Positions 48,362 through 57,114 of a DNA stretch of 64,000 nt are shown here, in pieces. Every line of letters begins with the position of its first letter. Position 1 is the first letter of the stretch. The stretch is from Solimonas aquatica (GTDB lineage: Bacteria > Pseudomonadota > Gammaproteobacteria > Nevskiales > Nevskiaceae), in the NCBI RefSeq assembly GCF_900111015.1, contig NZ_FOFS01000016.1, positions 38,766 to 102,765 on the forward strand, read 5' to 3'. The notes under the pieces were generated by a model, which saw only the letters and a list, made by a program, of their open reading frames with translations, had not been told where the DNA came from and searched no databases. The translations under genes were made by a program, and so were the position numbers.

Positions 48362-49457
48362 CTAAAGTCCCTGCTTCAAACTCGCCTCGATGTACGGATC
48401 GAGATAGCCGTCCAGCACCTTCTGCGTGTCGGCGATTTCCACGCCGGTGCGCAGATCCTTGATGCGCGACTGATCGAGCACGTAGGAGCGGATCTGGCTG
48501 CCCCATTCGATATCGCTCTTGGAGTCTTCCAGCGCCTGCTTCTGCGCGTTGCGCTTCTGGATTTCCTGCTCGTACAGGCGCGCTTTCAGCATCTTCATCG
48601 CGCGGTCGCGGTTGGCGTGCTGGCTGCGCTCGGTCTGGCAGGCGACCACGACGCCGCTGGGCACGTGCTTGATGCGGATCGCCGATTCGGTCTTGTTGAC
48701 GTGCTGACCGCCCGCGCCCGAGGAGCGGTAGGTGGCGACTTCCAGATCCGCCGGATTGATTTCGATCTCGATGTCATCGTCCACTTCCGGCGACACGAAC
48801 ACGCCGGCAAACGAGGTGTGACGACGGTTGCCGGAATCGAAAGGCGATTTGCGCACCAGGCGATGCACGCCGGTTTCCGTGCGCAACCAGCCGTAGGCAT
48901 ACGCGCCCTGGATGTAGATGGTGGCCGACTTGATGCCCGCGACTTCGCCGTCGGAGCGTTCCATCAGCTCCACCTTGAAGCCCTTGGATTCGGCCCAGCG
49001 CATGTACATGCGCAGCAGCATCGAGGCCCAGTCCTGGCCTTCGGTGCCACCGGCGCCGGACTGGATGTCGAGATAGGCGTTGCTGCCGTCCAGCTCGCCG
49101 CTGAACATGCGCTTGAACTCCATGTCGGCAGCCAGCTTTTCCAGCTGCGTGACATCGCGCTCCACCTCGTCCACCGTGGCCTGATCGTTCTCGGCCTCGG
49201 CCATTTCCAGCAGGTCCAGCGCGTCCTTCAGACCATTGGCGGCGCGCTCCAGCGGCTGGATCACATCCTCCAGCTTGGCGCGTTCGCGGCCCAGGTTCTG
49301 CGCGTACTCGGGCTTGTTCCAGACCTCGCTGCGTTCCAGCTCGGCATTGACCTCGACCAGGCGATCCCGCTTGATATCGTAGTCAAAGATAGCCCCGCAG
49401 CGCGTCGAAACGCGCCTGCAGGGCTGTCACCACTTGTCGTAACTGATGGGCTTCCAT
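48362..49457 (-). CDS. prfB: peptide chain release factor 2 (programmed +1 frameshift)
   Basis: 364 aa in two frames. Translation starts at ATG 49457 ([20 protein letters not shown]...), reaches CTT TGA at 49388-49383 as codons 24-25, and must shift +1 to continue with [20 protein letters not shown] into the long second frame. The second part contains the class I release-factor GGQ in [19 protein letters not shown] and the stop-recognition SPF motif in [12 protein letters not shown]2 ends translation at UGA and UAA. Annotating only the second frame would lose about 64 residues. Confidence 0.93.
49383..49396 (-). promoter_or_regulatory. prfB autoregulatory frameshift site
   Basis: On the minus strand the site reads GGGGCTATCTTTGAC: an internal Shine-Dalgarno-like GGGG, then CTT TGA C. 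Low RF2 lets the ribosome pause at UGA and slip +1. Confidence 0.9.
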
Positions 49458-49480
49458 CGCGAAAAACCGCTGCGCAAAGA

Positions 49481-49514
49481 AAAAGGCTGCGGATTATACG
49501 GCCCGCAGCCTTTT
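49481..49514 (-). terminator. intrinsic terminator after the acyl-CoA ligase gene
   Basis: AAAAGGCTGCGG (49481-49492) pairs with CCGCAGCCTTTT (49503-49514). On the minus strand it ends in TTTT, 23 bases past the ligase stop and just upstream of prfB. Confidence 0.8.
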
Positions 49515-49536
49515 CGCGCCGAACCGCCCGGCTGCT

Positions 49537-51162
49537 TCAGCCGGCCAGATGCTGGCGGTACTTCTCGCGCAGCTGCAGCTTGGAGATCTTGCCGGTGGCG
49601 GTCAGCGGCAGGGCCTCCACCACCACCACGTCATCGGGAATCCACCACTTGGCGACCTTGCCCTCGTAGAAGGCCAGCATCTCCTCGCGGGTGAGCGTCT
49701 CGCCCTCGCGCGGCACCACCAGGAGCAGCGGCCGCTCGTCCCACTTGGGGTGGAACACGCCGATCACCGCCGCCTGCGCCACCCTGGGATGCGCACAGGC
49801 CAGGTTCTCCAGGTCGATGGAGCCGATCCACTCACCGCCGGACTTGATCACGTCCTTGGCGCGGTCGGTGATCTGCAGATAGCCGTCGGCGTCGATGCTG
49901 CCGACGTCGCCGGTGGGGAACCAGCCGTTCTGCAGCGGCGACTTGTCCAGATTGAAGTAATGATCCACCACCCAGTGGCCACGGATCATCAGCTCGCCCA
50001 CCGCCACGCCGTCATTGGGCAGGGTCTGGCCTTCGGCATCGACGATCTTCAGCTGCACGCCAAACGGCGGACGGCCCTGCTTGACGGCCAGGGCCTGCTG
50101 CTCGGCCAGCGGCAGCTTCAGGTGCTTGAGCTTGGCGCGGTTGTAGGTGCCCAGCGGCGAGATTTCGGTCATGCCCCAGGCCTGATCGATCTTCACCTGA
50201 TAGTCCTGCTCGAACTTCTGCAGCAGGGCCGCCGGCGCCGCCGAGCCGCCGATCACGCCACGGCGCAGGGTGCTCAGCTTCAGCTTCTTGGCGTCCAGAT
50301 ACAGCATCAGCCCCTGCCAGACCGTCGGCACGCCGCCGCAGAAGGTCACGCGTTCGGTTTCGAACAGCTCATAGAGGCTGGCGCCGTCCAGGGCCGCGCC
50401 GGGCAGCACCAGCTTGGCACCGACCATGGCCGCCGCGTAGGGAATGGTCCAGGCGTTCACATGGAACATCGGCACCACGGGCAGGACGCAATCACGCGCC
50501 GAAAAACCGAAGACGTCAGGCGCGCAGCTGGCCAGGCCGTGCAGCAGCATGGAGCGATGCGAATACAGCACGCCCTTGGGATTGCCGGTGGTGCCCGAGG
50601 TGTAGCACAGCGCCGCAGCGCTGCGTTCGTCCAGATCGGGCCAGCTGTAATCCGCATCTTCTGCGGCCAGCAGGTCCTCGTAGCAGAGCAGGTTCGGAAT
50701 CGCTTCCGCGGGCAGCTGCTCGCGCGAGCACATGCCCACCCAGTGGCGCACCTTCGGGCACTGCGGCGCGAGCTTTTCGATCAGCGCCGAGAACGACAGG
50801 TCGAAGAACAGAATCTGATCATCGGCATCGTTGATGATCCACACCAGCTGTTCGAGGAACAGGCGCGGATTGACGGTGTGGGTGACGGCGCCGATGCCGG
50901 AAATGGCGTAGTACAGCTCGAAATGGCGGTAGCCGTTCCAGGCCAGGGTGCCGACGCGCTCGCCGGGCTGCACGCCCAGGCGCAGCAAGGCCTTGGCCAT
51001 ACGCCGGGCGCGCACCGCGGCGGCGGCATAGTCATAGCGGTGGATGCCGTCGCTGAGCGTGCGTGAAACGATCTCAGTGTCGCCGTGGTACTGCTCGGCA
51101 TGATCCAGCAGCGACGAAATCAGCAAGGGGCGCTCCATCATCTGCCCCATCAGTGCGGCCAT
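49537..51162 (-). CDS. fatty-acyl-CoA ligase, AlkK-like (medium/long chain)
   Basis: 541-aa ANL-superfamily ligase. P-loop [11 protein letters not shown] (187-197), the [10 protein letters not shown] motif, [15 protein letters not shown] hinge, and catalytic lysine in [10 protein letters not shown] near the C-terminus. [20 protein letters not shown] and the overall spacing resemble medium-chain AlkK-type ligases. It is a single-gene unit with its own terminator, unlike the catabolic-cluster ligase at 6211-7842. Confidence 0.9.
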   Translation of the reverse strand: MAALMGQMMERPLLISSLLDHAEQYHGDTEIVSRTLSDGIHRYDYAAAAVRARRMAKALLRLGVQPGERVGTLAWNGYRHFELYYAISGIGAVTHTVNPRLFLEQLVWIINDADDQILFFDLSFSALIEKLAPQCPKVRHWVGMCSREQLPAEAIPNLLCYEDLLAAEDADYSWPDLDERSAAALCYTSGTTGNPKGVLYSHRSMLLHGLASCAPDVFGFSARDCVLPVVPMFHVNAWTIPYAAAMVGAKLVLPGAALDGASLYELFETERVTFCGGVPTVWQGLMLYLDAKKLKLSTLRRGVIGGSAAPAALLQKFEQDYQVKIDQAWGMTEISPLGTYNRAKLKHLKLPLAEQQALAVKQGRPPFGVQLKIVDAEGQTLPNDGVAVGELMIRGHWVVDHYFNLDKSPLQNGWFPTGDVGSIDADGYLQITDRAKDVIKSGGEWIGSIDLENLACAHPRVAQAAVIGVFHPKWDERPLLLVVPREGETLTREEMLAFYEGKVAKWWIPDDVVVVEALPLTATGKISKLQLREKYRQHLAG

Positions 51163-51325
51163 CGGACAATCTCCTCTTCCCTAATTAGACTGATAAATCA
51201 GCTCGAATCTTATCGGGATGAGAGGTGCCATACACTCATCGAAAGATAGGGGGTGCCGCTTGCAGGAGAGCAGCGCGCCGGCCGAAAGCCGTCTGGCGTG
51301 CATCAGCACGCGCGGCAAGGACTAA

Positions 51326-51480
51326 TGGCGGCTACGGGTTCATCATCAACAAGGTCGAGCGCTACCGCGACTTCGACATACCGTCATCAAGCCCTACCCG
51401 ATCCGCGATGGCGGCCCGGACATCCATGACGGCGCCCTGATCGGGCTGGGCGCCGAGCGCGACGAGCAGCCGGCAGCGCT
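51326..51480 (+). pseudogene. possible frameshifted gene remnant, unidentified
   Basis: Reading + strand gives NGGYGFIINKVERYRDFDI up to about 51380; after a one-base shift it continues VIKPYPIRDGGPDIHDGALIGLGAERDEQP to about 51475. The two halves look protein-like and flow into each other, but there is no credible start and the upstream part is degenerate. I do not recognise the family. Confidence 0.3.
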
Positions 51481-51669
51481 GGGCCGGGTTCGTGGATTTT
51501 TTGGATCGTCATGCGCGGCGGCCAAGCCCTGCGCCCAAGCGCCTGCATCTGGCCCTGCAGCATCCGAGCAAGGGCAGCAAATGGCCGCCGAACGGTCGGC
51601 ACCCGCCGGACCACGGCCCGGCGGCCCCGCCGCCCGCACACTTCAAAAATGCGCCAAGGCTTTGAACAC

Positions 51670-51698
51670 AAAAAAAAGGCCACCGGTTTGGGTGGCCT
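51670..51698 (-). terminator. intrinsic terminator of the candidate small RNA
   Basis: AGGCCACC/GGTGGCCT stem of 8 bp with a 6-base loop, followed on the minus strand by eight T. No minus-strand protein gene exists for it to end. Confidence 0.85.
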
Positions 51699-51769
51699 GA
51701 ATAGACCCCTGTGCGGGATCTGGAGGAGACTGTCTGAAGGTTGACCGCTTGGCGGTCTCAACCTTGCGT
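51670..51769 (-). ncRNA. candidate small RNA divergent from the gcvA-like regulator
   Basis: About 100 nt on the minus strand. A sigma70-type promoter (51776-51804) precedes it. The 5' part folds as a hairpin (arms 51758-51765 and 51737-51744, extended by GCGG/CCGC). A mostly single-stranded linker follows, containing UCUCCUCC (51729-51722), complementary to Shine-Dalgarno sequences. The 3' end is an intrinsic terminator (arms 51691-51698 and 51677-51684) with eight T. There is no ORF. The layout parallels gcvA/gcvB, but the sequence is not enterobacterial GcvB as I remember it. Confidence 0.6.
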
Positions 51770-51775
51770 GAAGCT

Positions 51776-51804
51776 ATTAAACCCAATTTGTTGCGTCGCA
51801 ACAA
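51776..51804 (-). promoter_or_regulatory. promoter of the candidate small RNA
   Basis: On the minus strand TTGTTG (51804-51799), a 17-base spacer, then TTTAAT (51781-51776). The -35 box lies inside the palindrome at 51788-51804. Confidence 0.6.
51788..51804. promoter_or_regulatory. operator-like palindrome in the gcvA/sRNA divergent region
   Basis: TTGTTGCGTCGCAACAA is a perfect 17-base palindrome centred on 51796, containing T-N11-A spacing expected of LysR-type sites. A plus-strand promoter-like TTGATT-17-TAAAAA (51805-51833) for the regulator starts right beside it. It is a likely binding site for the regulator encoded 48 bases away. Confidence 0.6.
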
Positions 51805-51851
51805 TTGATTTTTTCTTCACTGACGGATAAAAAAAACTAAACTATCGTCCC

Positions 51852-52838
51852 ATGCGCCTTCCGCCACTCAATTCTCTGCGTGCTTTTGAAGCCACCGCGC
51901 GCCATTGCAGCGTGAACAAGGCGGCGCAGGAGCTGCACGTCACGCCGGCGGCGGTCAGCCACCAGATCAAGGCCCTCGAGGAGTTCCTCGGCATCGAGCT
52001 GTTCAAGCGCCTGCCCCGCCGCCTGAGCCTGACCCCGGCCGCCGAAGCCTGCCTGCCCAAGCTCACGGCCGCGTTTGCACAGATGGCCGAGGCCGTGGCC
52101 GAAGCCCAGCAGTTCGCCAACGCCGGTCGGGTGCTGGTCAGTGCGCCGCCCGCCCTGCTGAGCAAATGGCTGATTCCGAGGCTGAGCGATTTCCAGACCC
52201 GGCATCCGGAAATCGATCTGCGCCTGTCCGCCAAGCAGACCATGATCGACAGCCTGCGCGAGGAGACCGGCCAGACCGTCAGCCTTCTGGAGGAAGCCGA
52301 TCTGGCCATCCGCTTCGGCGATGGCGACTATCCCGGCTACGTCACCCACAAGCTGTTCCCTTCCTACGCCCTGCCGATGTGCAGCCCCAAGCTGCTGCAG
52401 GGCGAGCACCCCCTGCATACGCCGGAAGACCTGCGTTACCACAAGCTGCTGCACTACGCGGCCGACGACGCCACCGATGCCGGCCGTCCCGACTGGGCCG
52501 CCTGGCTCAAGGCCGCCGGCGTGCGCGGCGTGAACCCGCGCCGCGGCCCCACCTTCAATCACGTGATGCTGGCGATGCAGGCGGCCGAGGATGGCCTGGG
52601 CGTGGTGCTGGGCATTCCGCTGATGGCGACCGCGCAGATTGCCGCCGGCGAGCTGGTGGTGCCCTTTCCTTTAAGCCTGCCGATCGGCGCGTCCTACTAT
52701 CTGATTCACAATCAGGCGGTGGAGCAGGAAGCCGGTGTGAAGGCCTTCCGCGACTGGATTCTGGACCACGCCCGCAACGAACCCTGGCGCGAGCCGCCGC
52801 AGGCCCCGAGCACCGGCAACGCGCAAATGGTGTTGTGA
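51852..52838 (+). CDS. gcvA: LysR-family transcriptional regulator, GcvA type
   Basis: 328 aa. The N-terminal helix-turn-helix MRLPPLNSLRAFEATARHCSVNKAAQELHVTPAAVSHQIKALEE is the characteristic GcvA/AmpR/TrpI subgroup opening. Residues about 90-300 form the inducer-binding domain. No ribosome-binding site is evident, so the mRNA may have a short or no leader. It is divergent from the candidate small RNA and convergent with trpB2. Regulation of glycine cleavage is the known role of E. coli GcvA; here the target may instead be the small RNA. Confidence 0.85.
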   Translation: MRLPPLNSLRAFEATARHCSVNKAAQELHVTPAAVSHQIKALEEFLGIELFKRLPRRLSLTPAAEACLPKLTAAFAQMAEAVAEAQQFANAGRVLVSAPPALLSKWLIPRLSDFQTRHPEIDLRLSAKQTMIDSLREETGQTVSLLEEADLAIRFGDGDYPGYVTHKLFPSYALPMCSPKLLQGEHPLHTPEDLRYHKLLHYAADDATDAGRPDWAAWLKAAGVRGVNPRRGPTFNHVMLAMQAAEDGLGVVLGIPLMATAQIAAGELVVPFPLSLPIGASYYLIHNQAVEQEAGVKAFRDWILDHARNEPWREPPQAPSTGNAQMVL

Positions 52839-52869
52839 AAGCCAGCGCGCCGGAAGCCACCCCCTGAAT

Positions 52870-52925
52870 CCGGGCGGCAGCAGGCTGATGCAAAACTTGT
52901 TTGCGATCAGCCTGCTGCCGCCCGG
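52870..52925. terminator. 20-bp perfect hairpin between convergent genes
   Basis: The 20 bases at 52870-52889 pair perfectly with 52906-52925 (CCGGGCGGCAGCAGGCTGAT and its complement). The loop holds a further GCAAA/TTTGC pairing. There is no T-run on either strand. It probably ends or protects transcripts from both the lysR-type gene and trpB2. Confidence 0.6.
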
Positions 52926-52932
52926 GCTGCGT

Positions 52933-54300
52933 TCAGGCCCCGACCTTGGGCAGATGCTTCAGTGATTCGCTGATCGCCTCGCTCGGATACTCGTAGTCTT
53001 CCAGCTGGCCCGAGAGATATCTGTCGTAGCTGGCCATGTCGAAGTGACCGTGGCCGGTGAGGCAGAACAGGATGTTCTTGGGCTCGCCGCTGGCCTTGCA
53101 GCGCAGCGCTTCATCGATGGCGGCGCGGATCGCGTGGCAGGACTCGGGTGCGGGGATGATGCCTTCGGCACGCGCGAACTCCACGCCGGCCGCAAAGGTG
53201 GCGACCTGCGGCACGGCCTGCGCTTCCAGCAGCTGTTCGTGCAGCAACTGCGAGACCAGCGGTGAATCGCCGTGATAGCGCAGGCCGCCGGCATGAATGC
53301 CCGGCGGCATGAAGTCATGGCCCAGGGTGTACATCTTCATGATCGGCGTGTAGCCGGAGGCATCGCCGTAGTCATAGGCGTAGGCGCCCTTGGTCAGCGT
53401 CGGACAGGAGGTGGGCTCCACCGCCACCAGCCGCAGCTTCTGCGCGCGCTTGTCGCCGGCGATCTTGTCGGCGAGGAAGGGAAAGGCCACACCACCGAAA
53501 CTGGAACCACCACCGCAGGGCCCGAACACCACATCCGGATACAGGCCGATCTTGTCGAACTGCTTCTTGGCTTCCAGGCCGATGATGCTCTGATGCAGCA
53601 CCACATGATTGAGCACCGAGCCCAAGGTGTAGCAGGTGTGCGGATCGGCGGCGGCTTCTTCCACGGCCTCCGAAATCGCCAGGCCCAGCGAACCCATGTT
53701 GTCGGGATCAGCCGCCAGCGCGCGACGACCGGCCTCGGTGCGGTCGGTGGGGCTGGCGAAAACTTCCGCGCCCCAGGTCTGCATCATCGAGCGGCGGAAG
53801 GGCTTCTGCTGATAGCTGACCTTGACCATGTACACGCGCACCGGCAGACCGAACATCTGCCCGGCGTAGGCGATGGAGCTGCCCCACTGTCCGGCGCCGG
53901 TCTCCGTGGTCAGACGCCGGGTGCCGGCGAGCTTGTTGTAGTACGCCTGCGGCACCGCCGAATTCGGCTTGTGCGAACCGGCCGGCGAGACGCCCTCGTA
54001 CTTGTAGAAAATTTTCGCCGGCGTGCCCAGCGCCTGCTCCAGACGCAGCGCGCGCATCAGCGGGCTTGGCCGCCACTGCGCATAGATCTGTCGCACCTCG
54101 TCCGGAATCTCGATCCAGCGCTGCGCGCTCATCTCCTGTTCCAGAATCGGCCCCGGAAAAATCGCGCCCATCTGCTCCGGCGAAACGATGCTGCCATCCG
54201 GGGCCAGTGGCGGCGCCGGCGGCGTGGGCAGATCGGCGGCGATGTTGTACCAGTGGGTCGGAATCTCGTTGGCTTCCAGCTGAATCCGGAGCGGCGTCAT
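52933..54300 (-). CDS. tryptophan synthase beta chain, TrpB2 type
   Basis: 455 aa, longer than TrpB1 (about 400), as expected for the TrpB2 class. The PLP lysine is K111 in PAGSHKPNSAVPQ; the glycine-rich phosphate loop is GPCGGGSSFGG. TrpB2 makes tryptophan from indole and serine without the usual TrpA partner. The ATG at 54300 has AGGAG 12 bases upstream; the open frame extends much further upstream but that part overlaps the RlmN-like gene out of frame. Confidence 0.92.
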   Translation of the reverse strand: MTPLRIQLEANEIPTHWYNIAADLPTPPAPPLAPDGSIVSPEQMGAIFPGPILEQEMSAQRWIEIPDEVRQIYAQWRPSPLMRALRLEQALGTPAKIFYKYEGVSPAGSHKPNSAVPQAYYNKLAGTRRLTTETGAGQWGSSIAYAGQMFGLPVRVYMVKVSYQQKPFRRSMMQTWGAEVFASPTDRTEAGRRALAADPDNMGSLGLAISEAVEEAAADPHTCYTLGSVLNHVVLHQSIIGLEAKKQFDKIGLYPDVVFGPCGGGSSFGGVAFPFLADKIAGDKRAQKLRLVAVEPTSCPTLTKGAYAYDYGDASGYTPIMKMYTLGHDFMPPGIHAGGLRYHGDSPLVSQLLHEQLLEAQAVPQVATFAAGVEFARAEGIIPAPESCHAIRAAIDEALRCKASGEPKNILFCLTGHGHFDMASYDRYLSGQLEDYEYPSEAISESLKHLPKVGA

Positions 54301-54410
54301 GGTGGGTGCTCTCCTGTTGTTGTCATGACCTGTGCGTGCGCGGCGTATCGTGCCCGATGACCGTCGACGATTGAAGCTCGGGATGCCCGCAGTGACAGCC
54401 GTCGCTGCGC

Positions 54411-55448
54411 TCAGAGCCCGTTCTCGACCGTACGCACCGCACCGCCTTTCTTCAGCCCCGCCGCACGCGCACGCAACTGCCCGCAGCCGCCATCGACATC
54501 CTGCCCGGCCGACTGGCGCAGCTTGGTCAACACGCCGCGCTCGTGCAGCGCGCGGGCCATGGCGCGGGCACGTTCCCAGCTCGGGCGCTGATAGGGCAGC
54601 GCATCGATCGCGTTGTAGGGAATCAGGTTGAGCACGGCATAGCGGCCCTTGAGCAGCCGCACGAGGCCCTCGAACTCCGCCTCGCCGTCGTTGATGCCTT
54701 CCAGCAGCGTCCACTGATACTGGATCGGATAAGCCGTGCGCTGCGCGTAGTCCTCGCCGCAGGCCACCAGCTCCTCGGGCGTCATGCGCGGTGCACGCGG
54801 CAGCAGCTGCGCGCGCAAGGCGGCATCCGTGCTGTGCAGCGACAAGGCCAGGGCCGGCTTCACCCGCCCCTGCGGCAGTCGCTCGAACACGCGCGGATCG
54901 CCCACCGTGGAAAACACCAGCTTCTTGTGATTGATGCCGCCGCTGCTGCCGAGCAACTCGATGGCCTCCAGCACCGCATCCAGATTGTGTGCCGGCTCGC
55001 CCATGCCCATGAACACCACCTTGTTCACGCTGCGGCGCTGACGCGCCAGCACCAGCTGCGCGACGATCTCGGCGCTGCCCAGCTGGCGGATCAGACCGCC
55101 GCGGCCGGTCATGCAGAACACGCAGCCCACCGCGCAGCCGACCTGCGTGGACACGCAAAGACCTTCACGCGGCAGCAGCACGCTCTCGATCATCTGGCCG
55201 TCGCGCAACGCCAGCAGCAGGCGCTCGGAGCCGTCTTCGCTGCCGTGCGCCGAGCGCAGCGTCAGCAGCTCGGCCAGCTCGGCTTGCAGCTGCGGCAGGA
55301 TCTCGCGCAGCGGGCGCGGCAGGAAATTCTCGGGATCACGCTGACGGGTGCGCGCCGGACCCTGCGCCCACAGCTGCAAGAGATGCCGCTCATGCACCGG
55401 CGCGGCGCCGGCCTGGCGCAGTCGCTCACGGATCTGTGCGATGTGCAT
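54411..55448 (-). CDS. RlmN-family radical SAM rRNA/tRNA methyltransferase paralogue
   Basis: 345 aa. The radical SAM cluster motif is C105-AVG-C109-VF-C112, with GMGEPAHNLDAV following and the methyl-carrier cysteine in DVDGGCGQL near the C-terminus. RlmN methylates C2 of A2503 in 23S rRNA and of A37 in some tRNAs. It stands alone, away from the usual ndk-rlmN-ispG setting, so it may be a second copy. It is not obviously the resistance enzyme Cfr. Confidence 0.87.
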   Translation of the reverse strand: MHIAQIRERLRQAGAAPVHERHLLQLWAQGPARTRQRDPENFLPRPLREILPQLQAELAELLTLRSAHGSEDGSERLLLALRDGQMIESVLLPREGLCVSTQVGCAVGCVFCMTGRGGLIRQLGSAEIVAQLVLARQRRSVNKVVFMGMGEPAHNLDAVLEAIELLGSSGGINHKKLVFSTVGDPRVFERLPQGRVKPALALSLHSTDAALRAQLLPRAPRMTPEELVACGEDYAQRTAYPIQYQWTLLEGINDGEAEFEGLVRLLKGRYAVLNLIPYNAIDALPYQRPSWERARAMARALHERGVLTKLRQSAGQDVDGGCGQLRARAAGLKKGGAVRTVENGL

Positions 55449-55526
55449 GGCGTCTTGGTCTCGAGTTCACCGCACGCTTGCGTTGGCGGATGGCACAGGC
55501 TGGTGCCGCCGCGTGCGGTCGCCAGC

Positions 55527-55556
55527 AACAAAAAAGCCCAGATCAGGATCTGGGCT
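55527..55556 (-). terminator. intrinsic terminator after tRNA-Asn
   Basis: AGCCCAGATC/GATCTGGGCT forms a 10-bp stem with a two-base apex, followed on the minus strand by TTTTTT. It lies 30 bases downstream of the tRNA. Confidence 0.85.
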
Positions 55557-55585
55557 TCTGGCTTCCGGGGGAAGCGTTTGTTGAA

Positions 55586-55661
<76 letters not shown>

Positions 55662-55739
55662 AGCGGCAGGGGTGCGAATTCTAGTCAGCTGATCGGGCCG
55701 ATGCAATGCGTGCCGGCGCATTTTTCGTCCAGCGGCCAA

Positions 55740-55765
55740 GAAAAAGCCCCCGCAAGGCGGGGGCT
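55740..55765 (-). terminator. intrinsic terminator after the aminotransferase gene
   Basis: AGCCCCCGC/GCGGGGGCT forms a 9-bp stem with loop AAG, followed on the minus strand by TTTTTCTT. It lies 28 bases past the stop of the aminotransferase gene. Confidence 0.87.
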
Positions 55766-55792
55766 CGGGTGACACGCAGCGTTTGCGGTGCC

Positions 55793-56974
55793 TCAGGCCA
55801 GCAGGGCCTTGATGCGCTCGACGCTGCCCTTGAGCACCTGGTCGCTGGTGGCGAAGGACAGGCGGATGTGGCCCGGCGAGCCGAAGGCCGAACCCGGCAC
55901 CACGGCCACCAGCGCCTTCTCCAGCAGCAGGTTCGACAGCTGCAGATCGTCGGCGCAGCCCAGCTTGGCCATCAGGCCTTCCACGTTCGGGAAGGCGTAG
56001 AAGGTGCCGTCCACCGCCAGGCACTTCACGCCCGGCACGGTGTTGAGGTCGGCCACCAGATTGTCGTGGCGGCGCTTGAAGGCCTCGACCATGGTGGTCA
56101 CGCAGCCCTGATCGCCCAGCAGCGCGGCTTCGGCTGCCACCTGCGCGATGGAGTTGGGGTTGGAGGTCTGCTGCGACTGGATGTCGCTCATCGCCGTGAT
56201 GATCTTCGCCGGACCGCAGGCCCAGCCGATGCGCCAGCCGGTCATCGAGTAGGTCTTGGACACCGCGTGGATGACCACGGTGCGGTCGTAGAGATCCGGG
56301 CAGGCGTTGATGATGTTGCTGTACGGCTCGCCGGTCCACAGGATCTTTTCGTACATGTCATCGGTGGCGATGACGATCTGCGGGTGCTTGCGCAGCACCG
56401 CGCCCAGCGCCGCCAGCTCGGCCTTGCTGTAGGCCATGCCGGAGGGATTGGACGGCGAGTTCAGCCACAGCATGCGGGTGCGCGGGGTGATGGCGCGCTC
56501 CAGCTGCTCCGGCGTGATCTTGAAGCGGGTTTCGGCGGTGGTGTAGAGGATCACCGGCGTGGCATCGGCCAGCAGCACCATGTCCGGGTACGAGACCCAG
56601 AACGGCGCCGGAATCAGCACCTCGTCGGTGGCGTTGAGCAGGGCCTGGCAGAGGTTGTAGCAGGCCTGCTTGCCGCCATTGGCCACCACGATCTGGTTGG
56701 GCTTGTACTCCAGCGCGTTGTCGCGCTGCATCTTGGTGATGATCGCCTTCTTCAGCGCGGGCGTGCCGCCCACCGGCGTGTACTTGGTGACGCCACGCTT
56801 GATGGCGTCGATGGCGGCATCCTTGATGTGCTGCGGCGTATCGAAATCCGGTTCGCCGGCACTGAGCGAGTAAACATCCTTGCCCTGCGCCTTGAGCTCG
56901 CCGGCCTTGGCGGTCACGGCAAGAGTGGGCGAAGGCTTGATGCGGCTGACGCGTTGCGCGAGAGACAGTTCCAC
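55793..56974 (-). CDS. class I/II pyridoxal phosphate aminotransferase (aspartate aminotransferase type)
   Basis: 393 aa, normal for the AspAT-Ib subgroup. SAGEPDFDTPQHIKDAAI lies near the start, NSPSNPSG at about 172-179 binds the substrate, and the PLP lysine is K240 in SKTYSMTGWRIGW. The start is GTG at 56974 with GAGGAT about 6 bases upstream and the family-typical ELSLAQRVSRIKPSPT; an ATG further upstream at 57088 lacks support. It transfers amino groups between aspartate and 2-oxoglutarate, possibly also prephenate. Confidence 0.92.
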   Translation of the reverse strand: MELSLAQRVSRIKPSPTLAVTAKAGELKAQGKDVYSLSAGEPDFDTPQHIKDAAIDAIKRGVTKYTPVGGTPALKKAIITKMQRDNALEYKPNQIVVANGGKQACYNLCQALLNATDEVLIPAPFWVSYPDMVLLADATPVILYTTAETRFKITPEQLERAITPRTRMLWLNSPSNPSGMAYSKAELAALGAVLRKHPQIVIATDDMYEKILWTGEPYSNIINACPDLYDRTVVIHAVSKTYSMTGWRIGWACGPAKIITAMSDIQSQQTSNPNSIAQVAAEAALLGDQGCVTTMVEAFKRRHDNLVADLNTVPGVKCLAVDGTFYAFPNVEGLMAKLGCADDLQLSNLLLEKALVAVVPGSAFGSPGHIRLSFATSDQVLKGSVERIKALLA

Positions 56975-57114
56975 GGCATATCCTCGGGCGTTTGCCCTAC
57001 GGCTGAAAAAATGCGGCGCGGGATGATACTGGAAAGCGCCGGCCGGCGCCCACAGGGCATAATTTGCGGCAGGCTTCACAAAAATCAAAAGCAGACTTGC
57101 AGGAGAGACCCCCG

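Larger units (their letters stand above)
51163..51851. other. long intergenic region with gene remnant and small-RNA locus
   Basis: About 690 bases between the ligase and the LysR-type regulator. The part at 51320-51480 looks like a decayed coding fragment. The part at 51670-51804 holds a candidate small RNA with promoter and terminator. No intact protein gene is seen. Confidence 0.6.

Noticed and set aside
54301..55158. Upstream extension of the trpB2 open frame to 741 codons
   Set aside because: The extension overlaps the RlmN-like gene in another frame, is Arg/Gly-rich, and TrpB2 proteins begin at the ATG at 54300, which has a ribosome-binding site.
54411..55448. Cfr-type antibiotic-resistance methyltransferase
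   Set aside because: The motifs fit the RlmN/Cfr family but nothing specifically points to Cfr. The setting is chromosomal with no resistance or mobile genes nearby, so RlmN paralogue is the safer call.
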